From NCBI RefSeq assembly GCF_016508255.1, contig NZ_JADVKT010000014.1, positions 1 to 33,908 of the forward strand: a stretch of 33,908 nt of DNA, in the 5' to 3' direction. Under the pieces are notes generated by a model. That model made no database searches. It was not told where the DNA came from and saw only the letters and a list, made by a program, of their open reading frames with translations. Shown here one piece after another: positions 1 to 9,951 of this stretch. Position numbers and translations under genes: made by a program. Each line of letters starts with the position of its first letter. The stretch's first letter is position 1. Source of the DNA: Acinetobacter calcoaceticus (GTDB taxonomy: Bacteria; Pseudomonadota; Gammaproteobacteria; Pseudomonadales; Moraxellaceae).

Positions 1-185
1 TTAGGCTTAAATTATAGGTGGAAATCGGAAATATTAAGGTTACCCCAGTTTCATTTAATTAATAAAGAAAGATAATCAATAAATAACGTTATTCTGTAGA
101 GAGACTCTTAATAAAAACCCATTTTTTCTTCTAAAAATCTCAAACTGATATATATGATAAATAGAAACTATATGTTATAAATATT

Positions 186-206
186 AAATAGGCATGATTT
201 TTGCTT
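186..206 (+). promoter_or_regulatory. Candidate sigma-54 (-24/-12) promoter of rpoN
   Basis: GG at 191-192 and GC at 203-204 are separated by exactly 10 bases, the diagnostic sigma-54 spacing. The core GGCATGATTTTTGC differs from the family consensus GGCACGRNNNTTGC at one fixed position (T for C), and the T normally before the GG is A. Predicted transcription would start near 215-217, only about 12 bases before the rpoN ATG and overlapping its weak GGA ribosome-binding site. Inference: rpoN may be autoregulated. A sigma-70 promoter may lie further upstream in this AT-rich leader. Confidence 0.5.
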
Positions 207-227
207 GTTTAATGGAATCTAAAATAT

Positions 228-1676
228 ATGAAATTATCTGTTGGGTTGAAAGTTGCGAACTCTCTATCGTTAACACCTCAATTACAGCAGGCGATTCGTT
301 TGTTACAACTTTCTAGTTTAGAGCTTGAACAAGAAATTCAGATCCAACTAGATAGTAACCCTTTACTTGAAAAAGTAGAAGAAGAGTCACTAACAGAAAG
401 TCTGTCTACATTAGAAAGTAAAGACTCAGATGACTTAACAACTGAATTAAATGCAAATCATCTGCCTGATGATTTACCTGTCGATACTGAGTGGGATGAT
501 ATTTATACTCATCAGTCGACGGCTTTGGCTACTCCTGAGTTTGAAGACAGAGAGGATAATCGCCAAGTTCAATTATCTTTAAAAGAACATATTTTAGAAC
601 AAGTTAATCTTCTACACTTTTCTAAAATAGATCAGTTAATTGCTTATTGTATTGTTGATGCACTAGATGATAAAGGATTTCTAGATGCTGAAATAGAAGA
701 AATCATTTTAGCATCACAGCAATTATTGAGTGAAATGGATATTGACGAAGAGATAGAAGAAGATGAGGTTTTGGTTGTTTTAAAGCATATTCAAAGACTT
801 GATCCATTAGGAATTGGGTCACGTAATTTAGCAGAATGTTTAAAAATACAGCTCGAATTTTTATCGAAAGACGTCGAATATTTAAATGAGGCAAAAAGTT
901 TATTGCAATATTATGAACTTTTAATAGCAAATGATCTAAATAAATTGCTCAAGCAGACAGGTCTAACGAAAGATCAATTAAAGTTTGCGATTAATCTTTT
1001 AAAAACATTAAAACCCTATCCTGGTATGGACTTTGATAAACAAGAGTCAGACTATCAAATCCCAGATGTGGTCGTTTCTAAAAAAGATTTACACTGGCAG
1101 GTTCAACTAAATCCAGATGTGCTACCTAAACTAAGAATTAATACGTTTTATTCTAGTATGATTCGCAGAGCAGATCAAAGTGAAGACAATTTATATTTAC
1201 GTAATCAGATGCTTGAGGCAAAAAACTTTATTAAAAGCATTGATGAAAGACATAAGACACTATTAAAAGTAGCATCTTGTATTGTGGAGCATCAAAAAGC
1301 TTTTTTAGAGATAGGTGCTGAAGCAATGAAACCGCTCGTTCTTCGGGATGTTGCTGACGAAGTAGAATTGCATGAATCTACAGTTTCTCGTGTAACCACA
1401 AATAAATATATGCTTACTCCACGTGGTCTTTTCGAGTTGAAATATTTTTTCTCTAGCCATGTTGGTACTACTGCAGGAGGAGAGGCCTCTTCTACTGCAA
1501 TTCGTGCAATGATTAAAAAACTTGTAGCAAGTGAAAATCCGCGTAAACCTTTGTCAGATAATGTAATTGCTACATTATTAAAGGATGAGGGAATTGAAGT
1601 AGCAAGAAGGACTGTCGCAAAATATCGTGAATCGTTACATATTCCTTCATCGTCTGAAAGAAAAGTCTTGATCTGA
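228..1676 (+). CDS. rpoN: RNA polymerase sigma-54 factor RpoN
   Basis: Sigma-54 directs RNA polymerase to -24/-12 promoters and needs AAA+ enhancer-binding activators to open DNA. The 482-residue length fits the family (E. coli about 477). Region I is visible at residues 1-50, rich in Q and L with the repeated LQLSSLELEQEI pattern. An acidic stretch follows at about 55-95, then the core-binding region. The helix-turn-helix is near residues 380-400 (DVADEVELHESTVSR), and the C-terminal RpoN box ARRTVAKYRE near 459-468 reads the -24 element. The ATG at 228 gives the canonical MKLSVGLKV start. The next gene is hpf, a neighbour of rpoN in many Gammaproteobacteria. No full-length gene precedes it in the window. 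Confidence 0.97.
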   Translation: MKLSVGLKVANSLSLTPQLQQAIRLLQLSSLELEQEIQIQLDSNPLLEKVEEESLTESLSTLESKDSDDLTTELNANHLPDDLPVDTEWDDIYTHQSTALATPEFEDREDNRQVQLSLKEHILEQVNLLHFSKIDQLIAYCIVDALDDKGFLDAEIEEIILASQQLLSEMDIDEEIEEDEVLVVLKHIQRLDPLGIGSRNLAECLKIQLEFLSKDVEYLNEAKSLLQYYELLIANDLNKLLKQTGLTKDQLKFAINLLKTLKPYPGMDFDKQESDYQIPDVVVSKKDLHWQVQLNPDVLPKLRINTFYSSMIRRADQSEDNLYLRNQMLEAKNFIKSIDERHKTLLKVASCIVEHQKAFLEIGAEAMKPLVLRDVADEVELHESTVSRVTTNKYMLTPRGLFELKYFFSSHVGTTAGGEASSTAIRAMIKKLVASENPRKPLSDNVIATLLKDEGIEVARRTVAKYRESLHIPSSSERKVLI

Positions 1677-1843
1677 ATTTTGAAGTATGGCTATTCTAGA
1701 GATTCATTATGACGAAATAATGAAATTTCAATTTCACCAAGAGGAGTCGCTAAAATGGTTTAATTGTCCTAAAATTTCTTTTTGATAGCATTAAATCGTT
1801 TTGGTTCTTCTTTAAATAACCTAAAAAGGTGAGGGATAGAATT

Positions 1844-2182
1844 ATGCAAATAACGATTCGTGGACATCATTTAGCAATTACACCAGCTATAGAAGAAAAT
1901 ATTAAATCAAAATTTAATCAGTTAACGAAACACTTAGATCAGGTGAATAGTATGCAGATTAAATTAACGAAAGATCATCAAATTGATAAGCGCTCTCATA
2001 AGGGCAGTTCAAATCATGTTGCAGAGGCTATTGTAAGATTGCCGGGGATTGAGTTATTTGCTCAGGCAACCGCTGATGATATGTATACTTCAATTAAAAA
2101 GTTGACTGAAAAATTAAAAAGACAATTATTAAGATATCGAAAAATGCAATGTACTTATTCGCAAGTTACTGTTTCTGTTTAA
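1844..2182 (+). CDS. hpf: Ribosome hibernation promoting factor (HPF/RaiA family)
   Basis: Small protein that binds the 30S decoding site and promotes inactive ribosomes in stationary phase. The 113-residue product has the family start MQITIRGHH, the beta-alpha-beta pattern with conserved basic residues (LTKHLDQV, TEKLKRQLLRYR) and no long C-terminal dimerisation domain, so it is the short form. An in-frame GTG at 1829 would add five residues, but it lies inside the AGGTGAGGG ribosome-binding site of the ATG at 1844, so the ATG is preferred. It is 167 bp downstream of rpoN and is followed by a strong terminator, so it may be transcribed with rpoN or from its own promoter. Confidence 0.93.
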   Translation: MQITIRGHHLAITPAIEENIKSKFNQLTKHLDQVNSMQIKLTKDHQIDKRSHKGSSNHVAEAIVRLPGIELFAQATADDMYTSIKKLTEKLKRQLLRYRKMQCTYSQVTVSV

Positions 2183-2201
2183 TAAGTTTTATGAAATTAA
2201 G

Positions 2202-2228
2202 AGAGGCTTGAAAGATAGCCTCTTTTTT
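2202..2228 (+). terminator. Rho-independent terminator after hpf
   Basis: A 7-bp stem AGAGGCT (2202-2208) / AGCCTCT (2217-2223) with an 8-nt loop, followed directly by a T run to 2228. It separates rpoN-hpf from ibaG-murA. Confidence 0.85.
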
Positions 2229-2320
2229 ATTGATAAAATATAAACACGTACTGAATTCTTGGAAAAAGTTATAGTAAAATACTCCGTTTTACCCATTAGG
2301 TTGTGTCAGAGGTCTTTGCA

Positions 2321-2572
2321 ATGAATAGTGAACAGCTCACTCAAATTTTAAAAGAAGCTTTCCCTGAAGCGGAAGTAGCGGTGAGCGGACAGGCTGGAAA
2401 ATTTGACCTCCGTATTGTGGATGATCAATTTGAAGGTAAGCGTACAGTGGCACGTCAACAATTAGTTTATGCACCATTAAATACTTATATTGCAAGTGGG
2501 GAAGTTCACGCGGTAACAATTCGTGCAATGACCAAAGATGAATGGCGTAAAGCAAGCCTTTTCGGAGCTTAA
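2321..2572 (+). CDS. ibaG: BolA-family protein IbaG
   Basis: An 83-residue BolA/IbaG-type protein. These bind monothiol glutaredoxins and Fe-S clusters and are linked to envelope and acid-stress responses. The BolA fold is visible: an N-terminal helix (MNSEQLTQILKEAFPEAEV), the strand KFDLRIVDDQFEGK, then RTVARQQLVYAPLNTYI. An in-frame GTG at 2303 would add six residues, but AGAGG at 2308-2312 is well placed for the ATG at 2321. It lies 6 bp before murA, a conserved ibaG-murA arrangement in Gammaproteobacteria, which suggests coupled expression. Confidence 0.9.
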   Translation: MNSEQLTQILKEAFPEAEVAVSGQAGKFDLRIVDDQFEGKRTVARQQLVYAPLNTYIASGEVHAVTIRAMTKDEWRKASLFGA

Positions 2573-4518
<1,946 letters not shown>

Positions 4519-4563
4519 AAGCAATTTCCCATCATGCTTTTGCGATAGTTGCTCTAGATGATG

Positions 4564-4618
4564 CCCACAAGCGACAAGAAAAAGAGTAAACTTGTTTTTT
4601 TCTTTTTCGCCTTGTGGG
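4564..4618 (+). promoter_or_regulatory. Competing hairpins between hisG and hisD (possible attenuator)
   Basis: Outer stem: CCCACAAG (4564-4571) with CTTGTGGG (4611-4618), extended by CG/CG around one bulge. Inner stem: ACAAG (4574-4578) with CTTGT (4591-4595), followed at once by a T run to 4601. The CAAG of either left arm can pair with either CTTG, so the two folds could exchange. The outer right arm covers the GTGGG that is the only Shine-Dalgarno-like sequence before the hisD ATG at 4626. The inner fold looks like a weak terminator. No histidine-rich leader peptide is visible. Confidence 0.45.
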
Positions 4619-4625
4619 TAAATTG

Positions 4626-5915
4626 ATGCGACGTTTATCGACTCAAGATCAGAACTTCAAACAGGTTTTTGCTGAGCTATTGGCATTCGAAACCGTGAAT
4701 GATCTTAATTTAGTGCAAACAGTAGATCAAATTATTGCTGATGTTCGTCAGCATGGTGATGATCATGTTTTAAAGCTTACTCAACAGTTCGATCGACATC
4801 CTGCGCATCAATTTTCAGATTTAGAATTGTCTCAAGAACAACTTAAAACTGCTTTTGATAATTTAAGCCCAGAAGTTCGTGATGCTCTAGAGTTAGCAGC
4901 AAAGCGTATTCGTACATTTCATGAAGCTCAGAAACAAGATAGCTGGACTTATATAGATGACTTGGGCAATACATTAGGGCAAAAAGTTACGCCTTTAGAC
5001 CGTGTCGGTATTTATGTGCCAGGTGGTTTGGCTTCTTATCCATCTTCGGTTCTAATGAATGCTGTACCAGCTCATGTTGCGGGTGTGCCTGAAATTATTA
5101 TGGTTGTTCCGGCACCGAATGGTGAATTAAATCCATTAGTTCTTGCCGCAGCTTATCTTGCGGGAGTCAGCCGAGTGTTTACCATTGGTGGCGCACAGGC
5201 TGTAGCAGCTTTGGCGTATGGAACACAGACCATTCCACCTGTAGATAAAATTACTGGGCCTGGGAATCGTTTTGTAGCAGCTGCTAAACGTGCTGTATTT
5301 GGTCAAGTCGGCATCGATATGATTGCTGGACCTTCTGAAATTTTAGTATATGCAGAAGGTGAGAATAATGCAGATTGGTTGGCTATGGACGTTTTATCAC
5401 AAGCTGAACATGACACAGTTGCTCAAGCTATTTTTATAACTCCAGATGAAGCTTTGCTTAATGCAGTAGAGTTGGCAATTGAAAAGCATTTAAATGAATT
5501 GCCAAAGGCAGATATTGCGCAAACTTCAATTGAAAACCGTGGTGCTTTGGTATTAGTCAAAGACCGTGCAGAAGCAATTGAGTTGATTAACCAGGTTGCA
5601 CCAGAGCATTTAGAGCTGTGCTTAGATGAAGCAGAAGCCATGAGCGAAGATATTCGTCATGCTGGGGCAATTTTCATGGGACGTTATACACCTGAAGCAA
5701 TCGGTGACTATTGTGCGGGTCCAAACCATGTATTGCCGACATCTGGAACTGCTCGTTTTTCTTCTCCATTAGGCGTTTATGATTTTCAAAAACGTTCGAG
5801 CCTGATTATGTGTTCGAAAGATGGAGTTAAAACGTTAGCTAAAACAGCCGACATATTAGCTGTCCAAGAGAACTTGGATGCTCATGCACGCTCAGCTCGC
5901 TATCGTTATCAATAA
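4626..5915 (+). CDS. hisD: Histidinol dehydrogenase HisD
   Basis: Zn-dependent, NAD-linked oxidation of histidinol to histidine, the last two steps of the pathway. The 429-residue product starts MRRLSTQD at ATG 4626; a GTG at 4614 would add four residues but lies in the predicted hairpin. Family residues are present: the zinc/substrate SQAEHD, the catalytic pair in APEHLELC, GDYCAGPNHVLPT, and the C-terminal His in ENLDAHARS. DRVGIYVPGG and GAQAVAALAYGT are NAD-domain signatures. It lies 107 bp downstream of hisG, separated by a structured spacer. Confidence 0.97.
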   Translation: MRRLSTQDQNFKQVFAELLAFETVNDLNLVQTVDQIIADVRQHGDDHVLKLTQQFDRHPAHQFSDLELSQEQLKTAFDNLSPEVRDALELAAKRIRTFHEAQKQDSWTYIDDLGNTLGQKVTPLDRVGIYVPGGLASYPSSVLMNAVPAHVAGVPEIIMVVPAPNGELNPLVLAAAYLAGVSRVFTIGGAQAVAALAYGTQTIPPVDKITGPGNRFVAAAKRAVFGQVGIDMIAGPSEILVYAEGENNADWLAMDVLSQAEHDTVAQAIFITPDEALLNAVELAIEKHLNELPKADIAQTSIENRGALVLVKDRAEAIELINQVAPEHLELCLDEAEAMSEDIRHAGAIFMGRYTPEAIGDYCAGPNHVLPTSGTARFSSPLGVYDFQKRSSLIMCSKDGVKTLAKTADILAVQENLDAHARSARYRYQ

Positions 5916-5950
5916 GCTTATAAACCTTGTAGTTTTTTAATTGTTACTCA

Positions 5951-5973
5951 GGGCTGATTTTCAGCCCTTTTTT
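5951..5973 (+). terminator. Terminator-like hairpin immediately before hisC
   Basis: A perfect 7-bp stem GGGCTGA (5951-5957) / TCAGCCC (5961-5967), loop TTT, and a T6 run to 5973. The hisC ATG follows only 11 bp later, leaving no room for a new promoter. Any hisC transcript from upstream must therefore read through it. Confidence 0.8.
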
Positions 5974-5984
5974 GAGATAAGACC

Positions 5985-7070
5985 ATGACTTTATCTACAG
6001 CACAAATGCGCTTTTGGAGTCCAGAAGTTCGTGAATTAGAGCCTTATGTTCCGGGTGAGCAGCCTAAAATTCAGAATTTATTGAAACTCAATACGAATGA
6101 AAATCCATATCCGCCATCACCCAAAGTAGTTGATGCAGTTCAAGCTGTTTTAACTCAGCAAGCTGATGCATTGCGTTTATATCCAGATCCAGATGCAACA
6201 GCTTTAAAACAAGCAATTGCTAAACAACAGAATGTTGAGGTATCTCAAGTTTTCGTTGGTAATGGCTCAGACGAAGTACTTGCTCATATTTTTAAAGCAT
6301 TTTTCCTTCAAGATGAACCGATTCTTTATCCAGATATTACTTATAGTTTTTATCCGGTTTATAGTCAGTTCTTTGGAACAAAAACTAAAGAAATTCCCCT
6401 CAATGAGAATTTCGAGATAGAAGCTAATGACTATATACAACCAAATGGTGGGATTGTTATTACAAACCCTAATGCACCAACCAGTATTGCAATGGGTTTG
6501 CCAGATATTGAGAGAATCTTAAAAGCAAATCCAGATCGGGTGGTGGTGATCGATGAGGCTTATGTTGATTTTGGAGCAGAATCCGCAGTTGGTCTGGTAA
6601 ATCGCTATGAGAATCTAGTTGTTTGTCAAACAACCTCAAAATCTCGTTCATTAGCTGGTTTACGCGTTGGTTTTGCAATCGCGCAACCTCATTTAATTAC
6701 TGCACTTGAAGCCGTCAAAAATAGTTTTAATTCATATCCTATTGACCGTTTTGCAATTGCAGCGGCGGTAGCTTCTTTTGAAGATCAGGCTTATTTTGAA
6801 GAACACTGTCAGAAAGTTATTTCTAGTCGTGAAAAGCTAGTAGATGACTTAACTGCTTTGGGCTTTAAAGTTTTACCTTCTAAAGCGAACTTTATTTTTG
6901 CTTCACACTCAGTCTATGATGCAGGTAAACTTGCACAGCAATTACGTGAACAAGGTATTATTGTGCGTTATTTCAATAAGCCTCGTATTAATCAATTTTT
7001 GCGTATTACAGTAGGTACTGATGAGCAGAATATGCGTTTAGTGCAAACGTTAAAACAAGATATTCTTTAA
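5985..7070 (+). CDS. hisC: Histidinol-phosphate aminotransferase HisC
   Basis: PLP-dependent class I/II aminotransferase converting imidazole acetol phosphate and glutamate to histidinol phosphate. 361 residues. Visible motifs: [12 protein letters not shown] near 34-45, [12 protein letters not shown] (PLP phosphate region), [17 protein letters not shown], the Schiff-base lysine in [16 protein letters not shown] at about 215-225, and the C-terminal arginine in FLRITVGT. It is the third his gene here and follows hisD by 69 bp with a terminator between. Its stop is 3 bp from the convergent pabB stop, with no intrinsic terminator between them. Confidence 0.97.
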   Translation: MTLSTAQMRFWSPEVRELEPYVPGEQPKIQNLLKLNTNENPYPPSPKVVDAVQAVLTQQADALRLYPDPDATALKQAIAKQQNVEVSQVFVGNGSDEVLAHIFKAFFLQDEPILYPDITYSFYPVYSQFFGTKTKEIPLNENFEIEANDYIQPNGGIVITNPNAPTSIAMGLPDIERILKANPDRVVVIDEAYVDFGAESAVGLVNRYENLVVCQTTSKSRSLAGLRVGFAIAQPHLITALEAVKNSFNSYPIDRFAIAAAVASFEDQAYFEEHCQKVISSREKLVDDLTALGFKVLPSKANFIFASHSVYDAGKLAQQLREQGIIVRYFNKPRINQFLRITVGTDEQNMRLVQTLKQDIL

Positions 7071-7073
7071 GTT

Positions 7074-8432
7074 TTAGTCTGCTGTGTTGTTCATTAAGTT
7101 CAGCATGGCAGAAATTTTATCAAGGCTTTCTTGATATTCTGCTTCTGCATTTGAGGCAATCGTAATACCACCGCCTGCCCATAAAGAGAGCTGATTTTGA
7201 TATTGTTGAAAGCTGCGGATAAGAATATTCCAGCGGCCAGTTCCATCAAAATTGAAGTAACCTAATGTCCCGCAATAAGCACCTCTTGCTTCTTCTTCTA
7301 ATTCTTCAATAATTTGCATTGCCCGAATTTTTGGGGCACCTGTAATTGATCCCCCCGGTAAGGCAGAGAGCAACATTTGCATCGGGTTAATATCATCTTT
7401 AAGTGTCGCAATAATTTCACTGACCATGTGATGAACTTGATTAAAACTTTCAATCTCGAATAATTGTGTTGTTTTTACCGACCCGGTATTGGCATAAATG
7501 CTCAAATCATTACGTAATAAATCAACAATCATGACATTCTCTGCCTGATCTTTTTGCGAGTTTTTTAAAGTTTGTTTTGAAATAAAATCTTTTTCGATAT
7601 TCTCATATCGAGGCATAGTTCCCTTAATAGGTCGGGTCTTAATTTGTTTATTTTGATTGAATTCAATGAAGAGTTCAGGGGAACAACTTAATAACTCAAA
7701 TTGATCTAATTTTAAATAACCTGCATATGGTGCATTAGTAAGGCTCCATAAATCTGATGCTTTATTTAATAAAGACCCTTTGAAATCAGCTTTAAATTCT
7801 TGGGTTAAATTAATTTGATAACAATCCCCAGCTTTAATATATTCTTGTATTTTGTTAAAAGCCTCAAAATATTGTTGTTTAGACCATCTTGGTTGAATAG
7901 TAGTTTTTAATTCAAATATATTTTTAGATTTATTAAGAATAGAGCACTTTAATTTTTTCTCAATGTATTTGAATAGATCGAGTGCATCTGTTTCATCACT
8001 AAAAAAATACCAATCATTATTAATGTATTTTAAAAAAGAACGATATTGACCTAAGAATAAAGATGGTTGCATATGATTTTGAACGTTAATAAATTGATGT
8101 GCAGCGAAATCATAACTAATGAAACCAATATAGCCGCCATTAAAACTTGTTATCGATTCAATATTTTTATTTTCTTCTAAGTTATTTTCTTTAAGTTGAA
8201 TAAAATCTAATAATTGATTCGATTTTGATGTATTTTTATATTCATTAAAAAAATGACGCTGAAAAACTAAATTACTCTTATCTTGAATAAGTATGTATTG
8301 TTGAGGCAGAAAACCAATAATGGGATTGTTATTATCATTTAAATAAATGAGCCCAGTTAATTCTTGTAGATTTTTTAAAATCTCGGCAGTATTTTTACCG
8401 GGTAATGAGATTTTTTTCTTTAACTGAGACAT
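7074..8432 (-). CDS. pabB: Aminodeoxychorismate synthase component I PabB
   Basis: Chorismate-using enzyme that, with PabA, makes 4-amino-4-deoxychorismate for folate. 452 residues. The Lys in RPIKGTMPR is diagnostic of PabB; anthranilate synthase TrpE normally has Ala at this place (PIAGT). Other chorismate-binding signatures are AENVMIVDLLRNDLS, PGGSITGAPKIRAMQIIEELE read in parts, and GGGITIASNAEAEYQE near the C-terminus. The N-terminal third is poorly conserved, very rich in Asn, Lys and AT-ending codons compared with nearby genes. It faces hisC tail to tail, and its start faces the fil cluster. Confidence 0.93.
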   Translation of the reverse strand: MSQLKKKISLPGKNTAEILKNLQELTGLIYLNDNNNPIIGFLPQQYILIQDKSNLVFQRHFFNEYKNTSKSNQLLDFIQLKENNLEENKNIESITSFNGGYIGFISYDFAAHQFINVQNHMQPSLFLGQYRSFLKYINNDWYFFSDETDALDLFKYIEKKLKCSILNKSKNIFELKTTIQPRWSKQQYFEAFNKIQEYIKAGDCYQINLTQEFKADFKGSLLNKASDLWSLTNAPYAGYLKLDQFELLSCSPELFIEFNQNKQIKTRPIKGTMPRYENIEKDFISKQTLKNSQKDQAENVMIVDLLRNDLSIYANTGSVKTTQLFEIESFNQVHHMVSEIIATLKDDINPMQMLLSALPGGSITGAPKIRAMQIIEELEEEARGAYCGTLGYFNFDGTGRWNILIRSFQQYQNQLSLWAGGGITIASNAEAEYQESLDKISAMLNLMNNTAD

Positions 8433-8787
8433 TTTTAAATAAGAGAGTAACTAATAAGGGAAATATTAGTTTACTACAACTTGTGGATCATCAGGGAGAA
8501 GACTTGTGGTGGAGGTATTTTTTGTTGATAAAACATTCAAATTTTAGTGGGGGATCGAGTTGTATTTGGAAGTTAAAAGCGGAATAAATTGACTGTACCG
8601 TTTGTCGGGTAGTTGGCAAAAAATGCACAACACTAGTTGAACAAAAAGTAACGTAGATGTAATTTAGTAATTGCTAAGCAAAACTACTCAAGGATTGGAA
8701 GTTTCGGTTGCTATATAAAGAAAAATGCAATTTGAGACAATGAGAGTGGTTAAATTCAAAAAATAAATGCTCTTGGGAGAGTGCTCA
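8433..8787. other. Intergenic region between pabB and filA
   Basis: About 355 bp between divergent starts, expected to hold both promoters. An imperfect dyad at 8665-8686 has TTGCT (8671-8675) and AGCAA (8677-8681) around one A, flanked by TAGT and ACTA; it could be an operator for filA. TG at 8709-8710 before TATATA (8712-8717) is a possible extended -10 for filA, without a good -35. A 60-codon open frame at 8405-8587 overlaps pabB antisense, has no recognisable features and is not called. Confidence 0.35.
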
Positions 8788-9639
8788 ATGAAAATGTTCA
8801 CTAAACTTGCTTTAGTTTCTTCTTTAGCTATCAGTGCAAATGCAATGGCAATGCAGTCAATGGACGATGCTGCGCTTAGTGCTGCTACAGGTCAAGATGG
8901 TATTAACATTGGTATCGCTTTAGGTTCTGGCGGTATTTCTATCGATAAATTATATATTCATGACAATGATGGTTTAAACCCTACCACAGGAATTACGGGT
9001 GCTGCAGCAACTGCGGGTGCAATTGCAGTAAGTGGAGTAACTGTTAAACAAGTGGATACAACAACGAACCTGTTAGATCTTAAAATTGATAGCGTTGGTG
9101 CGTCAGGTACAAATGGAGCATTTTTAAACGTTGCTGCAAATGTAGGCGCTGTTGATGTACATGTAGGTTCTGTAGGTGTTGGTACTTCTGGTACATTAAA
9201 TACGACGACTGCTGTACGTGGGATTACTGAAACCGCTCCAACTGAGATTATCTCTGGTCTAGATTTATCTTTAGGCGCAATTTCAGCGAATGTACAATTA
9301 GGTTCTACTCCACAAGGTGCAATGATTAAAGTGAATTCAGCTTTAAAAGGGGGATTAACTTTATCTAACTTCGGCATTAATGATGCTGCAGGGGGCGGTA
9401 AAATTGTTCTTGATAAAGTTATGGTTCGTGGCGCGGGTAATACAACTGGTGACATGGATGTAAACGCGAATATTTCAGTTGTACCAACTGGTTTGAAAAT
9501 CCAGAATAATAGCACTCAAGGTATGAATGTTTATGTACAAGGTGTACATTTAGGCGCTAGTACTGCGGCTTCAATTGGTGATGTTGAAATCCAAGGTTTA
9601 AATGTAGGTACTTCTACAATTACAATTTCTGGTCATTAA
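8788..9639 (+). CDS. filA: Secreted repetitive protein FilA (putative pilus/surface protein)
   Basis: 283 residues from ATG 8788, which has GGGAG upstream; the ATG at 8767 is in frame but gives no signal peptide at its start. Residues 1-19 (MKMFTKLALVSSLAISANA) form a Sec signal peptide. Next comes SMDDAALSAATGQDG (24-38), a motif seen near the start of several gammaproteobacterial secreted proteins. The rest is Gly/Val/Ala/Asn-rich, with alternating short hydrophobic strands (LLDLKIDSV, GAVDVHVGSVGVG, GLTLSNFGIND) suggesting a beta-solenoid-like fold. There is no Cys. Acinetobacter annotations call this FilA, a putative pilus-assembly protein; it is not a classical pilin, having neither a type IV prepilin motif nor a chaperone-usher pattern. 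A terminator follows. Confidence 0.8.
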   Translation: MKMFTKLALVSSLAISANAMAMQSMDDAALSAATGQDGINIGIALGSGGISIDKLYIHDNDGLNPTTGITGAAATAGAIAVSGVTVKQVDTTTNLLDLKIDSVGASGTNGAFLNVAANVGAVDVHVGSVGVGTSGTLNTTTAVRGITETAPTEIISGLDLSLGAISANVQLGSTPQGAMIKVNSALKGGLTLSNFGINDAAGGGKIVLDKVMVRGAGNTTGDMDVNANISVVPTGLKIQNNSTQGMNVYVQGVHLGASTAASIGDVEIQGLNVGTSTITISGH

Positions 9640-9951
9640 TTCAAAAAATTTAAAATAAAAAAGGCGCGTTTTATACGCGCTTTTTTTATTGAATAAAAAT
9701 TGAATTAATTTTATATAGTTGTTTAATATAAATTATTATATGAATAATAAATGTATTAGAAGTGGCAATATTTAAAAATGAGAGTTAATTAACAGTTTAA
9801 TTAAAGTAGAACTATACATTCATCAAAAAGATTAAAAAAAAGCTGTTTTTTACAGAAAAAAAAGGTATCTTCAACACACAGGGATGTAGAGCTATTGCTC
9901 TAAGAATAAAATGAATAAGGCCAGTTGTGCCACCATTTAGAACAAGTGCTT
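9640..9951. other. Intergenic region between filA and filB
   Basis: After the filA terminator (9664-9687) there is about 260 bp of very AT-rich DNA that could hold a promoter for filB-F, though no single -35/-10 pair stands out. A small hairpin AGAGC (9888-9892) / GCTCT (9897-9901) sits just before an ATG at 9911. That ATG opens a 9-codon frame (MNKASCATI, then TAG) one base out of register with filB. Confidence 0.4.
9664..9687 (+). terminator. Rho-independent terminator after filA
   Basis: Stem GCGCGT (9664-9669) / ACGCGC (9675-9680), 5-nt loop, preceded by an A run and followed by T7. It is likely to cut filA off from filB-F or to reduce read-through. Confidence 0.9.

Noticed and set aside
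1..75. Short open frame at the left edge (LGLNYRWKSE...) that could be the tail of an upstream gene
   Set aside because: Only 24 codons, no recognisable family end and AT-rich composition; chance is as likely.
7074..8432. PabB gene as trpE or another chorismate enzyme
   Set aside because: The Lys in RPIKGT is the PabB-specific residue where TrpE has Ala.
8405..8587. 60-codon frame upstream of filA
   Set aside because: Overlaps the pabB start on the opposite strand, has no ribosome-binding site or family pattern.
8611..8627. TTGGCA followed by TGC, resembling a sigma-54 promoter before filA
   Set aside because: The GG and GC are separated by 8 bases rather than the required 10.
8958..9515. 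185-codon open frame antisense to filA
   Set aside because: It mirrors the low-complexity codon pattern of filA, giving a Pro/Thr/Val-rich product with no start signal or homology pattern.
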